NCBI GenBank assembly: GCA_035298385.1 | Contig: DATGYC010000361.1 | Coordinates: 1-6,532 of the forward strand | DNA from: DATGYC01 sp035298385 | GTDB lineage: Bacteria; Bacillota; Sulfobacillia; Symbiobacteriales; Symbiobacteriaceae | Reading direction: 5' to 3' | DNA: 6,532 nt | Shown here: piece after piece, positions 4,887 through 6,532 of the stretch | Position numbering within the stretch: position 1 is the first letter of the stretch | How the letters are laid out: every line of letters begins with the position of its first letter | Made by a program: the position numbers and the translations under genes | Notes under the pieces: model-generated | Databases searched by the model: none | The model's input: the letters and a program-made list of their open reading frames with translations, nothing else | What the model was told of the DNA's origin: nothing

Positions 4887-6532
4887 GCGCCCCCACCCCC
4901 TCTAGCTCTGCAATCTGGGCCTCCACCGCCGCCCGATCCTCTGCCTCCGGTGCCAGCCGCAGGTAGGTCTGCAGATCGGCCCTTGCCTCCTGGGGCCTTC
5001 CTACCTCCACCAGCGCAACCGCCCGGTTCTGGTAGAGTTCCGCCTCCCGCGGGGCGATCTCGATCGCCGTGGTCAGGTCGTGGAGCGCCAAGTCCGGGCG
5101 CCCCATCGTCCAGTGCAGCACGGCCCGGTTCCCCCGTGCCACCACGTGAGCCGGCGAGACCGCCAGGAGTTCATCGTAGTCGAGCAGAGCCGTAGGTAGG
5201 TCGCCCAGCCCCTCCAGGCACTCAGCCCGAGCTAAACGGGCTGACGGAAGCGCCGGCTCCAAGTCTAGCGCCCGCCCATAGGCCTCCACCGCCTCACGCT
5301 CCCGTCCCGCCTGGCGGAGGCACTGGCCCAGGTTGACCCAGACCTCTGCGTACGGCGGGGAGAGTTCGATCGCTCGCCGGTAATCGGCCTCGGCCTCTGC
5401 CAAGCGCCCAAGCCCCAGGAAGATGGAGCCACGGTCGTTGTAGTACTCCGAGTAGTTCGGGTCCATTGCGATCGCCCCGCCGAACTGCTCGATCGCCTCG
5501 TCGACCCGACCGATCATGACATAGACCTGCGCCGAGTTGTAGAGCAGGACCGACCGGTGGAGGTGATGGACATCCGGCAGGATGCGCGCCATCAAGCGGA
5601 AACCCTCCTGGCAGAGTTCCAGCGCCTCTTCCATCCGCCGCTGCCGCACCCGAATAAGGGCAAGGCCGTTCTTCAGGAAGACCCCGCGGAACTGCTTGCG
5701 CTCCTCCTCCATCTCGCAGCGTTGCAGACTATCGAGTCCTTCCAGCAGGTAGGCCTCCGCCCGGTCGTAGTTCCGCTCCGGCAGGAAGCGGCTCCAGAGC
5801 ATCGCCTGGTAGTAATTGCACTGGAAGGTATACCACGGATTCGCTGTGTGGGTCAGGAACTGCTCGATGACCGCGTTCGCCTTCGGCCCCTCGTTTAGGC
5901 CGGCGAAGATGTTGAAGAGCTTCGCCGTGATGAACCAGCGCCCGTCGAGATTCGCTGCGTCATGTGCCTCCAAGAGGTTCAGCGCCATCTCGCCGTAGGG
6001 GAGTGCGTCGGCATAGAGCCCCTGCGTGACATACCGATCGAGCGCCTCCCCCAGCCAGGGCAACGCTCGCTGGGGCTCATCACTGGCCAGCCAGGCTGGA
6101 ATGATCGCCGGCAGGAGGATCTCCCGCTGAATCGGGTCCGTCCCGGCCTCCGCCTCGAGGGCGAGCGCCTCTGCCCGCGCCTCCAGCGGGGAGAGCACCA
6201 CCGGCACATCCCCCGTCAAGTCTAGGTAGAAGCGGGCGCCCTGGCAGGCCGCCGGGAAGCGCCCCATCGCCTCATCCCCCCTGCCGGGAGCGGTGGCGAT
6301 CAGCAGGGTCAGCCCAAGGTCTTTGCCCCGCCGCCGCAGGAGGTGCGGGTAGAAGGCCTGGACGAGGGCGCCCGCCTGATCAAAGCCGTCAACGACGATC
6401 GTCCAGGGGGCGCCCACGAGCCGCTCCGCCGCTGCTGCAAGCAGGTCGACCAGCCCATGCAGGATGCGAATGGCCCGGTCAGCTGGGTAGTTGCGGGTTC
6501 GCTCAACGTCCGTGGCCGAGTCGGTCAGGTTT
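4879..6532 (-). CDS. NTPase-like protein with C-terminal TPR repeats (partial, N-terminus outside window)
   Basis: The frame is open to the right window edge, so only the last 550 residues are visible. A GTG near 6417 could be taken as a start, but coding sequence plainly continues upstream of it. Numbering visible residues from the edge, the first part looks like the end of a P-loop/AAA-type NTPase domain. It has a Walker-B-like hydrophobic strand IVVDGFD (about 45-51) and a sensor-1-like strand LTLLIATA (about 74-81), as in STAND-type ATPases. A helical region follows, then six tandem 34-residue TPR units from about 326 to 528 (for example GRLAEAEADYRRAIELSP), ending 22 residues before the C-terminus. 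No signal peptide or membrane segment is visible. By analogy with other ATPase-TPR proteins it may be a cytoplasmic signalling or regulatory protein, but neither the Walker A motif nor any effector domain is in view. Its stop overlaps the next gene by 8 nt, so the two are probably co-translated. The TPR call is firm, the NTPase call moderate, and the specific role unknown. Confidence 0.85.
   Translation of the reverse strand, partial: NLTDSATDVERTRNYPADRAIRILHGLVDLLAAAAERLVGAPWTIVVDGFDQAGALVQAFYPHLLRRRGKDLGLTLLIATAPGRGDEAMGRFPAACQGARFYLDLTGDVPVVLSPLEARAEALALEAEAGTDPIQREILLPAIIPAWLASDEPQRALPWLGEALDRYVTQGLYADALPYGEMALNLLEAHDAANLDGRWFITAKLFNIFAGLNEGPKANAVIEQFLTHTANPWYTFQCNYYQAMLWSRFLPERNYDRAEAYLLEGLDSLQRCEMEEERKQFRGVFLKNGLALIRVRQRRMEEALELCQEGFRLMARILPDVHHLHRSVLLYNSAQVYVMIGRVDEAIEQFGGAIAMDPNYSEYYNDRGSIFLGLGRLAEAEADYRRAIELSPPYAEVWVNLGQCLRQAGREREAVEAYGRALDLEPALPSARLARAECLEGLGDLPTALLDYDELLAVSPAHVVARGNRAVLHWTMGRPDLALHDLTTAIEIAPREAELYQNRAVALVEVGRPQEARADLQTYLRLAPEAEDRAAVEAQIAELEGVGAHG

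Noticed and set aside
6309..6417. GTG at 6417 as the true start of the TPR protein
   Set aside because: The same frame stays open to the window edge with protein-like sequence that leads into the NTPase-like strand, so the gene is truncated by the window.

Overview
The window (roughly 60% GC) looks like chromosomal DNA from a bacterium of the phylum Chloroflexota, most likely class Thermomicrobia (Sphaerobacter/Thermomicrobium/Nitrolancea-like). This is an inference from remembered protein families. The two-domain copper oxidase, with its MDWKEMDRMHEEG-type N-terminal stretch and its HCHILSHAESEHGM C-terminal motif, resembles copper oxidases from that group, and HemZ and DUF3105 proteins fit as well. 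Frequent GTG starts and tightly packed genes also fit. No mobile element, CRISPR array, tRNA or rRNA was seen.

All six genes lie on the minus strand, so transcription runs from high to low coordinates. In that order they are: (1) the C-terminal part of an NTPase-like protein with TPR repeats, cut by the right window edge (4879-6532); (2) a membrane-anchored DUF3105 protein that overlaps it by 8 nt (4302-4886); (3) a Tat-exported, lipid-anchored two-domain multicopper oxidase (3145-4161); (4) a cytoplasmic metallo-beta-lactamase-fold hydrolase of the glyoxalase II type (2397-3017); (5) a small unrecognised membrane protein with an Ala/Lys-rich helix (1887-2258); (6) a HemZ-type radical SAM coproporphyrinogen dehydrogenase (25-1779) carrying an unusual acidic, Ala-rich insertion built partly from a 27-nt tandem repeat.

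The transcription units can be partly read from the DNA. Genes 1 and 2 are translationally coupled. Gene 3 has its own candidate promoter, whose -10 box is overlapped by a perfect 8-4-8 palindrome (probable repressor operator), and it ends in a very strong intrinsic terminator (3097-3132). Gene 4 starts just after that terminator with an excellent ribosome binding site and may read into gene 5, since no terminator is visible between them. Gene 5 ends in a second hairpin (1836-1865), after which gene 6 has its own candidate promoter. The genes do not form one obvious pathway. Genes 2 and 3 may share a job at the outer face of the membrane, the MBL hydrolase and HemZ are metabolic housekeeping, and gene 5 is open.

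No wholly new multi-gene system is evident. The points most worth a second look are the palindromic operator on the copper oxidase promoter, a recurring GGGCGCCC element in three of the four intergenic gaps, the tandem-repeat insertion in HemZ, and the unknown small membrane protein.
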